From the NCBI RefSeq assembly GCF_001941945.1, contig NZ_CP015583.1, forward strand, positions 1,291,001 through 1,355,000: a stretch of DNA of 64,000 nt, given 5' to 3'. The translations under genes were made by a program, and so were the position numbers. Source of the stretch: Roseomonas gilardii. Lineage in GTDB: Bacteria; Pseudomonadota; Alphaproteobacteria; Acetobacterales; Acetobacteraceae. Shown in pieces: positions 8,476 through 17,043 of this stretch. Under the pieces are notes generated by a model. It did no database searches. It was given only the letters and a program-made list of their open reading frames with translations, and was not told where the DNA came from. Position 1 is the stretch's first letter. Each line of letters begins with the position of its first letter.

Positions 8476-9732
8476 TCAGCGTGGCTCCGCCGAGAGGACG
8501 AGGCAGGTGTTCTGCCCGCCGAAACCGAAGGAGTTGGACAGCACATGCGTCACCCGGGCGTCGCGCGCCACGTTCGGCACCACGTCCAGGGTGATGCTCG
8601 GATCGGGCTCGTCGTGGTTGATGGTGGGCGGCAGGCGGCCGTCGCGGATGGTGAGCAGCGAAAACACCGCCTCCAGCGCCCCGGCGGCCGAGAGGGTATG
8701 GCCGATCATCGACTTGTTGGAGGAGATGGGCGGCGCGTCCTCGCCGAAGACGGCGCGCATGCCGAGATTCTCCATCTTGTCGTTCTCGGGCGTGCCGGTG
8801 CCGTGCGCGTTGACGTAGGAGATGTCCTCAGGCTTCAGCCCGGCATCGGACAGCGCCACGCGCATGGCGCCGATCACCGCGTTGCCGTCCGGGTTGGAGC
8901 GGGTGCGGTGGAAGCTGTCGGCCCGCTCGCCGCAACCGGAAACGAGGCCGAGGATACGGGCGCCGCGCGCCACGGCGCTGTCATAGTCCTCCAGCACCAG
9001 CGCCGCCGCGCCCTCGCTCATCACGAAGCCCGCACGGTTCTTCTCGAAGGGGCGGGAGGCCTTCTCCGGTTCCTCGTTGCGGGTGGACAGGGCCGAGAGC
9101 AGCGAGAAGCGGATCAGCGATTCCGGCTGCACCGTGCCATCCGCGCCCACCGCGATGCAGGCCGTGGCCTCGCCGCGCTGGATGGCCTCCACGCCGAGCT
9201 GGATCGAGGAGGCGCCGGTGGCACAGGCGGTGGTGATGGCCACCGGGGCGCCGCGCGTGCCGAAGCGCTCGGCCAGGCGCTCGCCGATGCCGCCATAGAG
9301 GATGCGCTCGTGGATCTCCGGGTGGCCGATCGCCGCACGGGTCATCGCGGCATAGCCGGGGCCGGCCTCGCGGGCGAGGGTGAAGCGTTCCGGCCATTCC
9401 ATCTCCACCGGCGGCATGCCGAGGAAGAGCGGGCCGGGAAAGCTGCCCGGCTGGCCCAGCGCGGCCATCTCCAGCGCCTCCTGCACGGCGATCGCGGCGA
9501 TGCGCTCCACGCGGACGGGGGTGGAATAGGGCTCGTGCCCGGCTTCCTCCGGCAGGTCCACCGTGCCGGCGATGCTGGTCCGCAGGTGCTCGGTGGGGAA
9601 GCGGGTGATCCGGCGCAGGCCCGAACGGCCGGCCAGCAGCGCGGACCAGCTTTCCGCCACGCCGAAGCCCAGCGGGGTGACGGCGCCGATGCCGGTGACG
9701 GCGACCATGGGCCGCCCGAGATGGTCCTGCAT
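8476..9732 (-). CDS. beta-ketoacyl-ACP synthase, VLCFA elongation (FabF1XL-like)
   Basis: This 418-residue thiolase-fold condensing enzyme has its full catalytic set: nucleophile C170 in ITTACATGASS, H310 in NAHGTGTPEND, K340 and H345 in SNKSMIGHTLSAAGA. It should condense malonyl-ACP with a growing acyl chain on AcpXL. I start it at the ATG at 9732, just after the upstream fabF2-like stop at 9738. This gives MQDHLGRPMVAVTGIG. The next gene upstream encodes a related but catalytically degraded partner, so a KAS/chain-length-factor heterodimer is plausible. Confidence 0.9.
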   Translation of the reverse strand: MQDHLGRPMVAVTGIGAVTPLGFGVAESWSALLAGRSGLRRITRFPTEHLRTSIAGTVDLPEEAGHEPYSTPVRVERIAAIAVQEALEMAALGQPGSFPGPLFLGMPPVEMEWPERFTLAREAGPGYAAMTRAAIGHPEIHERILYGGIGERLAERFGTRGAPVAITTACATGASSIQLGVEAIQRGEATACIAVGADGTVQPESLIRFSLLSALSTRNEEPEKASRPFEKNRAGFVMSEGAAALVLEDYDSAVARGARILGLVSGCGERADSFHRTRSNPDGNAVIGAMRVALSDAGLKPEDISYVNAHGTGTPENDKMENLGMRAVFGEDAPPISSNKSMIGHTLSAAGALEAVFSLLTIRDGRLPPTINHDEPDPSITLDVVPNVARDARVTHVLSNSFGFGGQNTCLVLSAEPR

Positions 9733-9737
9733 GCCGC

Positions 9738-10934
9738 TCACGCCTTCGCTTTCGACAGGCTGGCCAGGGCCTCGCCGCGCCACTGGCCGAAGCCGGTGAC
9801 GAGGATCCGCCGGGGCGCCGCGGCCTCGGCCGTTTCCGGGTCCGCCGGGTCGATCGGCGGATAGAAGCCGTCGCGCGACAGCGCCAGCGCCGCCAGGGCG
9901 GTGTTCACCATGAAGGCGCCTTCCAGCCCATGCCCGATCAGGCTGCCGGTCCGGCGCGGCACCACCCGCTCCCCGCCCTCGCCGAGCGAGGCCAGGAAGC
10001 GCTCCTCCTCGGCCCAGGCGGCGGGGGCGCCGGAGGCGCCGGAGATCACCGCGCGGGCCGGGCCGCCCACCAGCGGCAGCAGCGCCGTGGCCGATGCGGC
10101 GGACTGGCCCGGGGTGGAGCGGCGGGCGGAATCCGTGGCCACGGCATCGAGCCGGGCCAGCGCCCTGGCGCCGCGCGCGCGGGCATGGTCGGCGGCTTCC
10201 AGCACGAGATAGGCGGCCATGGAGCCCAGCACCATGCCGCCGCCCTCGCGCTCGGACAGGGGGCGGAACCCGCCCTGCCAGAGGCCGCTGCGGGCATAGA
10301 GGATCAGCATGTCCCAGCGCGAGGCGGCGAAGCCGCCGCCGACCAGGGCGATCTCGCCGCGCCCTTCGCTGATCCGCGCCCGGGCGATGCGCAGCGCGTC
10401 GGCCGCGGCCACCTCCTCCCCCATCAGGGTGCGGGAGGAACCGGTGACGCCGTGCACGATGGAGATGTTGCCGGCCACGAGGTTGGAGAGCTGCGCCAGG
10501 AACAGCGTCGGCCGCAGGCCGGTGGCCAGCATCTCGTTCAGCCGGGCGCCCCCGTCATTGCTCTGGGCCAAGCTTTGGGCCAGTTCCGCGGTGATCTGCT
10601 CGTCCAGCGCCACGTCGCGCTCGCCGCCGCCGGCGGCCACCACCAGATGCGTCTCGCCCACCAGGTCGCGCGCCCCGGCATCGTCCAGCGCGAGGCCGGC
10701 GGCATAGGTGTTGAGGCGCTGCCAGGGCTCCATCTGCCGCTGGTCGCCCCGCTTGGGGATCTGCCGGTCGAGGTCCAGGGCGGGAAGGGGATGCACCATC
10801 CAGGGCGCGAAGCCCGTCTCGTCCAGCACCGGGCGGCGGTCCGGCGCGTGCAGCGCTTCCCAGTGCGTGTCGCTTCCCTCGCCCAGCGAGGTGACGAGGC
10901 CGATGCCGGTGATGACGACGTCGCGCTGACGCAT
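9738..10934 (-). CDS. degenerate beta-ketoacyl synthase homologue, chain-length-factor-like (FabF2XL)
   Basis: The 398-residue protein clearly belongs to the KAS family (VVITGIGLVTSLGEG at the N-terminus, SLIGHGLEGAF near the C-terminus) but lacks the normal active site. The nucleophile region reads NISIVHGVTGSSRTLMGEE, so the Cys is replaced (Val or Thr by alignment, near residue 163). The NAHGT histidine motif is replaced by VISGASGAPAAW, and the catalytic Lys before IGH is Gly. The C-terminal GFGGHN loop is VTGFGQWRG. Rhizobial acpXL clusters carry a matching fabF2. It probably partners FabF1 as a non-catalytic subunit. The start overlaps the fabZ stop by 1 bp. Confidence 0.87.
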   Translation of the reverse strand: MRQRDVVITGIGLVTSLGEGSDTHWEALHAPDRRPVLDETGFAPWMVHPLPALDLDRQIPKRGDQRQMEPWQRLNTYAAGLALDDAGARDLVGETHLVVAAGGGERDVALDEQITAELAQSLAQSNDGGARLNEMLATGLRPTLFLAQLSNLVAGNISIVHGVTGSSRTLMGEEVAAADALRIARARISEGRGEIALVGGGFAASRWDMLILYARSGLWQGGFRPLSEREGGGMVLGSMAAYLVLEAADHARARGARALARLDAVATDSARRSTPGQSAASATALLPLVGGPARAVISGASGAPAAWAEEERFLASLGEGGERVVPRRTGSLIGHGLEGAFMVNTALAALALSRDGFYPPIDPADPETAEAAAPRRILVTGFGQWRGEALASLSKAKA

Positions 10935-11422
10935 CAGCTGGTGGCTCCCTGAGCGGAGGGCTGGGCGGCCAGGATCTCGTTCAGCCCGATATCGGCGGCG
11001 CGCTCGCGCATCGCCCTCTCCAGATCCGGCGCGGGGAAGGGCATGATGCGCAGCATGATCTCCGCGTCGCAGAGGCGCTTGCCGCCGCTCTCGATGCGCG
11101 CCGCGGTCACGGCATAGCCGGAGCCGTCATGCGCGATCCGGGCGGTGACATCGAGCCGCGCGCCCGGCCCGACGAAGGAGCGGAACTTCGCCTCCTTCAC
11201 CGAGGACAGGAAGGGCATGGCCGAGAGGCCGTTGCGCGCCAGCAGCAGCCAGCCCGCGGCCTGGGCCATGGTTTCCACCAGCAGCACGCCCGGCACCAGC
11301 GGATGGCCGGGGAAATGCCCCTCGAAGACCGGCGAGGCGTCCGGCACGGTGCTTTCCACCGCGATGGCGTCGCCATCGAAGGACCGCACCCGGTCCACCA
11401 TCATGAAGTATTCCAGGCGCAC
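10934..11422 (-). CDS. 3-hydroxyacyl-ACP dehydratase of the VLCFA cluster (FabZXL)
   Basis: This 162-residue hot-dog-fold dehydratase would remove water from 3-hydroxyacyl-AcpXL. The FabZ core is intact: FEGHFPGHPLVPGVLLVETM supplies the catalytic His and Glu. The start is GTG at 11422 (VRLEYFMMVDRV). It is preceded by GGAGGA six bases upstream, and the sequence matches the usual LEYFQMIDRV opening of the XL branch. Upstream frame extensions run across acpXL and are not coding. The gene ends inside the fabF2 start region, and the gap from acpXL is 53 bp. Confidence 0.9.
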   Translation of the reverse strand: MRLEYFMMVDRVRSFDGDAIAVESTVPDASPVFEGHFPGHPLVPGVLLVETMAQAAGWLLLARNGLSAMPFLSSVKEAKFRSFVGPGARLDVTARIAHDGSGYAVTAARIESGGKRLCDAEIMLRIMPFPAPDLERAMRERAADIGLNEILAAQPSAQGATS

Positions 11423-11475
11423 CGGCGTCCTCCGTCTCTGGCCGTCCTGTCCGGCGGTGCCGGGAGGCTTGGGCG

Positions 11476-11757
11476 TCAGGCGCCCTTGGCCGCCACCAGT
11501 TCCTCGACCCGGGTGGCGAGGTTCTTCATGACGAAGTACTGCTCGGCCGGGGCGGTGCCGGCATTCACGTCCTGCGTCCACTTCTCGACAGGCACCTTGA
11601 TGCCGAACTCCTTGTCGATCGCGAAGACGATGTCGAGGAAGTCCAGGCTGTCGATGCCCAGATCGTCGATCACATGGCTGTCGGGCGTGATCTTGTCGCG
11701 GGGGACTTCGGAATTGGCGGCGATGATGTCGGCGATGCGCTCGAAGGCCGAGGCCAT
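11476..11757 (-). CDS. acpXL: specialised acyl carrier protein AcpXL
   Basis: The 93-residue acyl carrier protein has its 4'-phosphopantetheine attachment site at S37 in [12 protein letters not shown]. The following [18 protein letters not shown] and the longer C-terminus ([14 protein letters not shown]) separate AcpXL from ordinary AcpP, which lacks them. AcpXL carries the very-long-chain acyl group used for lipid A in Rhizobiales. The start at 11757 ([10 protein letters not shown]) has AGGAG seven bases upstream. It is the first gene of the six-gene cluster, so the promoter should lie in 11760-12070. Confidence 0.93.
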   Translation of the reverse strand: MASAFERIADIIAANSEVPRDKITPDSHVIDDLGIDSLDFLDIVFAIDKEFGIKVPVEKWTQDVNAGTAPAEQYFVMKNLATRVEELVAAKGA

Positions 11758-11793
11758 GGACGGCTCCTGAATGGGCAAGGGTCGCCGCCCGTA

Positions 11794-11808
11794 CCCCCGG
11801 TTCGGGGG
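11794..11808. other. short GC hairpin in the acpXL leader
   Basis: The sequence CCCCCG-GTT-CGGGGG forms a perfect 6 bp stem with a 3-base loop, about 36 bases upstream of the acpXL start codon. No T-run follows on either strand. It may be a leader structure or chance in GC-rich DNA. The rest of 11809-12071 shows no convincing gene. Confidence 0.3.
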
Positions 11809-12071
11809 AAATCCCAGCCGGGAAAACGAGGGCGTCGGTCGGATTAGGGAGCGGGTGATGGACCGGAATGGGGGCGGGTGTCCATAGGGCTTGCGGCCCC
11901 GCCCTTTTCCAGGGGCGCCCCGTGGGCCGGACGGCCCCGGCAGGCCGCGGGGACAAGGTTATCCGCTCCGCGGCGGATCGCCGCGGGGCGCCACCGCCAG
12001 ACGGCGCGGAGCCGTTCCCCGGACACATGCGATCGGGCTTCCGCGGCGGAGGCATGTGACCCGGGCAGGCC

Positions 12072-12566
12072 CTAGCCATCACGGCCGCTCCCCGGCCGCC
12101 GCCAGCCCTCCTGGGCCAGCACCCAGGCTTCCTGTTCCGGTGTCTCGATCGCCCCCGGTCTTGCCCGCCGCACCTGCGCGATGGCCTCGGGCGCCGACAG
12201 CCCCCTGGCCAGCAGCAGCGCGGCGGCCAGGGTGCCGGAACGGCCCCGCCCGCCCCAGCAGTGGATCGCCACCCTTTCCCCGGCATCGAGCCGTTCCAGG
12301 GTCTGGCCCGCCAGCACCCTCCAGGCCGGCCCCGGGGCGGGGATGCCATAATCCGGGATGGGAAAGCGGACCCAGCCGATACGCGCGCGGGCAAGCCGCG
12401 CCTCCAGCGCCGCGGCATCGGGGAACTCGCGCGGTTCGCAGAGGCTGAGCAGCCAGTTCGCCCCCCAGCGCCGCAGGGCGGCCACATCGGCGGTGAGATC
12501 GCCATGGCGGCCCGGGCACTGCATGGCGGCCAGCGCGCCCGGCGGCGGCCAGGGCAGGGGCGTCAA
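12072..12566 (-). CDS. dual-specificity/tyrosine phosphatase-like protein
   Basis: This 164-residue protein has a cysteine-phosphatase P-loop HCWGGRGRSG (H102, nucleophile C103, R109) and a likely general acid at D72 in FPIPDYG. The mixture of features fits the small dual-specificity/PTP superfamily, acting on phosphotyrosine or another phosphoester. The substrate cannot be told from sequence. It stands alone between the acpXL cluster and the ABC importer, all on the minus strand. Rhodanese-like activity is unlikely because the full C-x5-R loop is present. Confidence 0.78.
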   Translation of the reverse strand: MTPLPWPPPGALAAMQCPGRHGDLTADVAALRRWGANWLLSLCEPREFPDAAALEARLARARIGWVRFPIPDYGIPAPGPAWRVLAGQTLERLDAGERVAIHCWGGRGRSGTLAAALLLARGLSAPEAIAQVRRARPGAIETPEQEAWVLAQEGWRRPGSGRDG

Positions 12567-12629
12567 CTCCGGGGGCGGCGGATGGGCGGAAAGGGGACCG
12601 GTCTCGATGGCGGCATGTCTCCGGGCAGG

Positions 12630-13354
12630 TCAGGCGCCGGGCCGAACCGGGGCGAGGAGGCGCAGGGCCCGGTCCGCCAGCAGGGCCAGCCAGGCGGTGA
12701 AGATGCCACCCTGCAGCACCCAGGCGGGATTGCCGTTCGACAGGCCGACCACGATGGGCGTGCCCAGGCAGCGCGCCCCGGCGACCGCCCCCACCGCCGC
12801 CGTGGCGATGGACAGCACCACCGCGACGCGCAGGCCGGACAGGATCACCGGCAGGGCCAGCGGAAGCTCGACCTGGAAAAGCTGCCGCGCCGGGCCCAGG
12901 CCGAGCCCCTGGGCGGCGTCACGCACCGGGCCGGGCACGGCGTCCAGCCCCCCGCCGCCGCACGCATCACCGGCAGGGCGGCGTAGAGCACCAGGGCCAG
13001 CAGGGTGGGCGCGGCGCCGAAGCCCAGCAGCGGCAGGGCCAGCGCGATCACCGCCACCGGCGGCACCGACTGGGCCAGGGAGAAGAGCGCGTCCAGCAGC
13101 GGCCGCAGCCGGCGCCCGGCGGGGCGGCTGGCCAGCACGCCCGCCGCCAGCCCCAGCGCGGTCGCCATCAGCGCCGCGCCCAGCGACAGGGCAAGGTGGC
13201 TGCCGAGCAGGACGAACCAGCTTTCCGAGGTCCAGACCGGCCGCGACACCTCCGGGAAGAGGCCGCCCCAGAGCGCGCCCAGATGCGGCGCGGCCAGCAG
13301 GGCCAGCAGGAACAGCGCCGCCTCGGCCATGAGGCGCGGCAGGCGGCGCCTCAT
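12630..13354 (-). pseudogene. yehW: frameshifted ABC permease, YehW/OpuC type (osmolyte importer)
   Basis: Two frames together encode one permease. The first (from ATG at 13354) gives MRRRLPRLMAEAALFLL through LYAALPVMRAA. The second continues GLDAVPGPVRDAAQGLGLG and on to NGNPAWVLQGGIFTAWLALL, ending at 12630. The switch falls in a run of six C (12948-12953). One extra base there would restore a continuous protein of about 241 residues with the normal EAA-like loop. This is either a true recent mutation or a homopolymer sequencing error. The start overlaps the ATPase stop (ATGA), consistent with a once-intact operon. Confidence 0.8.
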
Positions 13355-14313
13355 GGCGGCGCCCGGTCGCCGGACATGACCGGGGACAGCAGGTCACCCA
13401 GATGCAGGATGCGCGGAGGGCCGGCTTCCTCCGCCTCCAGCACGAGGCGGTCCGTGCGCCGGTCCAGCATCAGCAGCAGGGCCTGCTTCAGCGTGGCATC
13501 CGCCGGCAGCAGGGGCAGGTCCCGCTCCCCGGGTTCCGCCGCGACACGCGCATGGCGGCGGGCGGGCTGGGTGGCGAGGCGGTGGAAGGCCAGCGCCTCC
13601 TCGCCCAGCAGCTCGCGCACCGCGCCATCCGCCTGCCGCTCCAGCACCTCGGCGGGGGTGCCGCTGGCCACCAGCTTCCCGTCCCGCAGCACGGCGAGCT
13701 GGTCGGCCAGGGTCAGAGCCTCCTCCACGTCATGCGTCACGAAGAGGATGGTCTTGCCGGTGCGGGCATGGATGGCCCGCATCTCCCGCTGCAGGCTGCG
13801 GCGGATGCTGGGGTCGAGGGCGGAGAAGGGCTCGTCCATCAGCAGCACCGGCGGGTCCGCCGCCAGGGCCCGGGCCAGCCCGACCCGCTGCGCCTGCCCG
13901 CCGGACAACTCGTGCGGCCAGCGTTCCGCGAAGCGCTCCGGGTCCAGCCCCACCAGTTGCAGCAGCTCCTCCACCCGCCGGGCGATCCGCGCCGCGTCCC
14001 AGCCCAGCAGCCGGGGCACGGTGGCGACGTTCTCCGCCACCCGCCAGTGCGGAAACAGCCCGACCGACTGGATCACATAGCCGATGCCCCGGCGCAGCGC
14101 TTCCGGATCGGCCTGGGCGACGTCGCGCCCGTCCAGCGTCACGCGCCCGCCATCCGGCCGCACCAGCCGGTTCACCATCCGCATCAGCGTGGACTTGCCG
14201 GAGCCCGATTCCCCCAGCAGCACGCAGAAGCGCCCGTTCCGGATCTCCAGGCTCACGGCATCCACGGCGCGGCGGGTGCCATAGGTCTTGGTGGCCCCCT
14301 CGAAGCGGATCAC
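13351..14313 (-). CDS. yehX: glycine betaine/choline-type ABC transporter ATPase
   Basis: The 320-residue ATPase has Walker A GESGSGKST, Q-loop, signature LSGGQAQRVGLARAL, Walker B VLLMDEPFSALD and the switch His in FVTHDVEEAL. A C-terminal CBS-like extension (about 250-320) is typical of the ProV/OpuCA/YehX branch. I use GTG at 14313 (VIRFEGATKTYG), which overlaps the stop of the upstream permease by 3 bp and gives the family N-terminus. It should energise import of an osmolyte such as glycine betaine with the flanking permeases. Confidence 0.87.
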   Translation of the reverse strand: MIRFEGATKTYGTRRAVDAVSLEIRNGRFCVLLGESGSGKSTLMRMVNRLVRPDGGRVTLDGRDVAQADPEALRRGIGYVIQSVGLFPHWRVAENVATVPRLLGWDAARIARRVEELLQLVGLDPERFAERWPHELSGGQAQRVGLARALAADPPVLLMDEPFSALDPSIRRSLQREMRAIHARTGKTILFVTHDVEEALTLADQLAVLRDGKLVASGTPAEVLERQADGAVRELLGEEALAFHRLATQPARRHARVAAEPGERDLPLLPADATLKQALLLMLDRRTDRLVLEAEEAGPPRILHLGDLLSPVMSGDRAPP

Positions 14314-15515
14314 GACGCAGCCCCCTGGCGCCGGGCCAGCCAGGCCTGCACCGCCGCCAGCCCGGCATCCGCCGCCAGGGACAGCGCCACCACCGGCAGC
14401 ACGCCGAGCAGGATCAGGTCCGTCGCCAACTGGCCGACACCCAAGAAGACCAGCCGCCCCAGCCCCCCGCCGCCGATCAGCGCGGCCAGGGTGGCGAGGC
14501 CGATCGCCTGGATCACCGCCGTCCGCACCCCGCCCAGCACGATCCCTGCGCCGAGCGGCAGCCGCACGCGCCAGAGGATCTGCGACGGGCCGAGCCCCTG
14601 GCCGGTGGCCGCATCCAGCACCGGGGCGGGGACGGCGCGCAGCCCGGACAGCAGCCCGGCCGCCAGGGGCAGCAGCAGGTAGCCGCCGATCGCCAGCACC
14701 GCTGGGGCGGGCCCGATCCCGCCGATGCCGAGACTGCGCAGCACGGGAAAGGCGGTGGCGAGAGCCGCCAGCGGCGCCATCAGCAGGCCGAACAGGGCGA
14801 TGGAGGGCACCACCTGCAAGCCGTTGGCGAGGCCCATCAGCGCGGCCTCCAGCCTGGGCCGCCGCAGCGCCAGAACCGAGAGCGGGACCGCCACCAGCGC
14901 CGCCAGCAGCAGCGCGGCGGCAGCGATGAAGACATGTTCCACCAGGGCACCGCGCAGCTCGGCGCCCCGCGAGGCGGCCTCCCGCAGCAGGGACAGGGCA
15001 TCGAGCGTGCCGCTGCCCACCAGCAGCACGAGGCCCAGGCCAAGGCCCAGCAGGAAGCGCCCCGGCGTGCCGCCGCGCCCGGCGGCGCAGCAACCGGCGG
15101 CCAGGGCGGACAGCAGCAGGCCGACCCAGACCCCGGCGGCGGGTGCCGCCCGGGCGACGGAGGAGGCGTCCCGCAGGGCTGCCGCCGCTCCCAGCCCCGT
15201 GGCCGCCAGCATGGCGAGTGCGGCCAGGGCTACCATCGCCTCGGCCCAGGGCAGCAGCGCCGCGCGCCGGGCAAGGATCGCGGCGCCCAGGGCGGAAAGC
15301 AGGAAGACCGCCACGGCCGCCCAGACGGATGGCGTCAGCGGCAGCGCCACCGGGCGTGGGGAAACCAGCCGGTTCGGCGCCACCGAGAGCCAACCCAGCA
15401 GGAAGGGCGAAAGGGCCGCCAGGGCCAGGAGGACGCCCGCTGCCAGGGCCTCGCGCGGGATCGGGGCTGCGGCCGCCCGGTCACGGAGCGCCGGCAGCGC
15501 CGCGCTGCGGGCCAT
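14310..15515 (-). CDS. yehY: ABC transporter permease, YehY type
   Basis: This 401-residue inner-membrane protein has a long hydrophobic N-terminal half of several helices, as in E. coli YehY. The C-terminal half is a standard permease domain (SIALFGLLMAPLAAL, then DAATGQGLGPSQILWRVRLP as the ATPase-contact loop). The order osmF-yehY-yehX-yehW matches the OsmU importer operon. The start follows the osmF stop directly (TGA immediately before ATG). Confidence 0.87.
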   Translation of the reverse strand: MARSAALPALRDRAAAAPIPREALAAGVLLALAALSPFLLGWLSVAPNRLVSPRPVALPLTPSVWAAVAVFLLSALGAAILARRAALLPWAEAMVALAALAMLAATGLGAAAALRDASSVARAAPAAGVWVGLLLSALAAGCCAAGRGGTPGRFLLGLGLGLVLLVGSGTLDALSLLREAASRGAELRGALVEHVFIAAAALLLAALVAVPLSVLALRRPRLEAALMGLANGLQVVPSIALFGLLMAPLAALATAFPVLRSLGIGGIGPAPAVLAIGGYLLLPLAAGLLSGLRAVPAPVLDAATGQGLGPSQILWRVRLPLGAGIVLGGVRTAVIQAIGLATLAALIGGGGLGRLVFLGVGQLATDLILLGVLPVVALSLAADAGLAAVQAWLARRQGAAS

Positions 15516-16463
15516 TCAGCGCGCCGCGCCGAGACTGCGCAGATGCGCCTGCGCCACGTCGCGCGGGTTGGCACCCTCCACCACGACCTTGGCGTTCAGC
15601 GTCTGGAGCACCTCCAGGCTGAGGGAGTCGAAGACCGGCTTCAGCCAGTCGCCCATCTTCGGATGGGCGTCGAACACCGCCTGACGTACCACCGGCGCGG
15701 GGCGATAGACGATCTGCGCCCCCTTCGGGTCGGCCAGGACCTTCAGCTCCAGCGCCTGGATCGCGCCGTCGGTGCCATAGACCATGGCGGCGTTCACGCC
15801 GTTCAGCCGCTCCGCCGCGGCGCGCATCGTCACCGCCGTGTCGCCGCCGGCCAGGACCAGCAGCCGCCCGGGCGGCAGAGTGAAGCCATAGGCCTTCTGG
15901 AAGGCGGGCAGGGCGGCCGGGCTTTCCACGAATTCCGCCGAAGCGGCCAGCTTGAAGGCGCCATCGCCGCTCAGATGGCGGGCAAGGTCCTCCAGGCTTT
16001 CCAGCTTCGCGCTCTTCGCCAGATCCTGCCGCACGGCGATGGCCCAGGTGTTGTTGGCCGAGCCGGGCGTCAGCCAGACCAGCCTGTTGCGCTCCAGGTC
16101 CAGTGTCCGGACCTTCTCCGCCCCCGCCTGCGGATCGTGCCAGGCGGGATCGTCCTCCATCTGGAAGAAGAAGGCGCCGTTGCCCGTGTATTCGGGATAG
16201 ACGTCCACCTCCCCGTTCAGGATGGCGGCGCGCAGGATGCGGGTCGGCCCCAGTTGCAGCTTGCGCTCGACCGCCACCCCCTGCGCCTCCAGCACCAGGG
16301 CGATCATCTGGCCGAGCAGGGCGCTTTCCGTATCCAGCTTCGACCCCACCACGACCGGCCGTCCGGAGGCGGCCTGCGCGCGGACGCGGCCGGGCAGGAT
16401 GGCGGGCAGGGAAAGGGCAAGGCCAGCCAGGAGGATGGCGCGGCGGGAGAGGGCGGGGGTCAT
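15516..16463 (-). CDS. osmF: periplasmic osmolyte-binding protein, OsmF/YehZ (OpuAC family)
   Basis: The 315-residue binding protein starts with a signal peptide (SRRAILLAGLALSLPAIL, cleavage near VRAQA). It then shows the OpuAC-type fold: VVVGSKLDTESALLGQMI and GEVDVYPEYTGNG. The ATG at 16463 has AGGAG six bases upstream. An earlier in-frame ATG would place charged residues before the signal peptide. It should capture a quaternary amine or related solute and deliver it to the YehY/YehW pore. With the last permease gene frameshifted, function of this system in this strain is uncertain. Confidence 0.88.
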   Translation of the reverse strand: MTPALSRRAILLAGLALSLPAILPGRVRAQAASGRPVVVGSKLDTESALLGQMIALVLEAQGVAVERKLQLGPTRILRAAILNGEVDVYPEYTGNGAFFFQMEDDPAWHDPQAGAEKVRTLDLERNRLVWLTPGSANNTWAIAVRQDLAKSAKLESLEDLARHLSGDGAFKLAASAEFVESPAALPAFQKAYGFTLPPGRLLVLAGGDTAVTMRAAAERLNGVNAAMVYGTDGAIQALELKVLADPKGAQIVYRPAPVVRQAVFDAHPKMGDWLKPVFDSLSLEVLQTLNAKVVVEGANPRDVAQAHLRSLGAAR

Positions 16464-16756
16464 CCAGGGCTCCTCGCATCTCGCCCGGAGCCCCGGGCGG
16501 CATGGCGCACCCACGGCGGGAGGGCCGGGGACAGACGGTTACATAGCCCGCGGCCATGCCGGCGTAAGATGGCAGGAGCGCATCCGCCGCACACGCCTTA
16601 GCGATGACACCCTGCCGGATACGGTTGCGCGGAGCCTCATTTCCGGATGGACGCCCGGTTCAGGCCGGAGCCCGCGGCCTGGCGCACCTTCGGAAGGACT
16701 CGAACTCCGGTCTCCTTCGGGCTGCCGGATCGGGGACCGACGTCCGCTGCGAGGAA

Positions 16757-16842
16757 TGGTAGGGGCGGCCGGACTCGAACCGGCAAGCCTGTGAAGGCAA
16801 ACGATTTTGAGTCGTTCGTGTCTACCGTTCCACCACGCCCCC
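16757..16842 (-). tRNA. tRNA-Leu(CAA)
   Basis: Read on the minus strand, the acceptor GGGGGCG pairs with CGCCCCT, with a G-U first pair. The anticodon stem-loop is ACGA-CTCAAAA-TCGT, giving anticodon CAA for UUG. A long variable arm (GCCTTCACAGGC) marks a class II leucine tRNA, and the T-arm has GGTTCGAGTCC. The discriminator A is followed by an encoded CCA. No integrase or duplicated 3' end lies nearby, so it is not being used as an island attachment site here. Confidence 0.95.
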
Positions 16843-17043
16843 GAATGCCGAGAGGGCCCCTGAAGCGGCGTCGGCCACCTCGGAGGGCCCCCGTTGGCGG
16901 CGGGAGATTTAAGGGAAGCGGAGGCACAGTCAACCGCAACCGGAGCCGGGGAAGCGGCCGGTTCCCCACGGGTGTCCGCTCCTCCGCAACCACCGCCCGG
17001 GGCGGGTGCTTTCCAGCCTGTCCCGGCATGGAGGCGAGAGGGG

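Noticed and set aside
16757-16842. tRNA-Leu as an island integration site
   Set aside because: No integrase, no duplicated tRNA end and no composition change mark an integrated element nearby.
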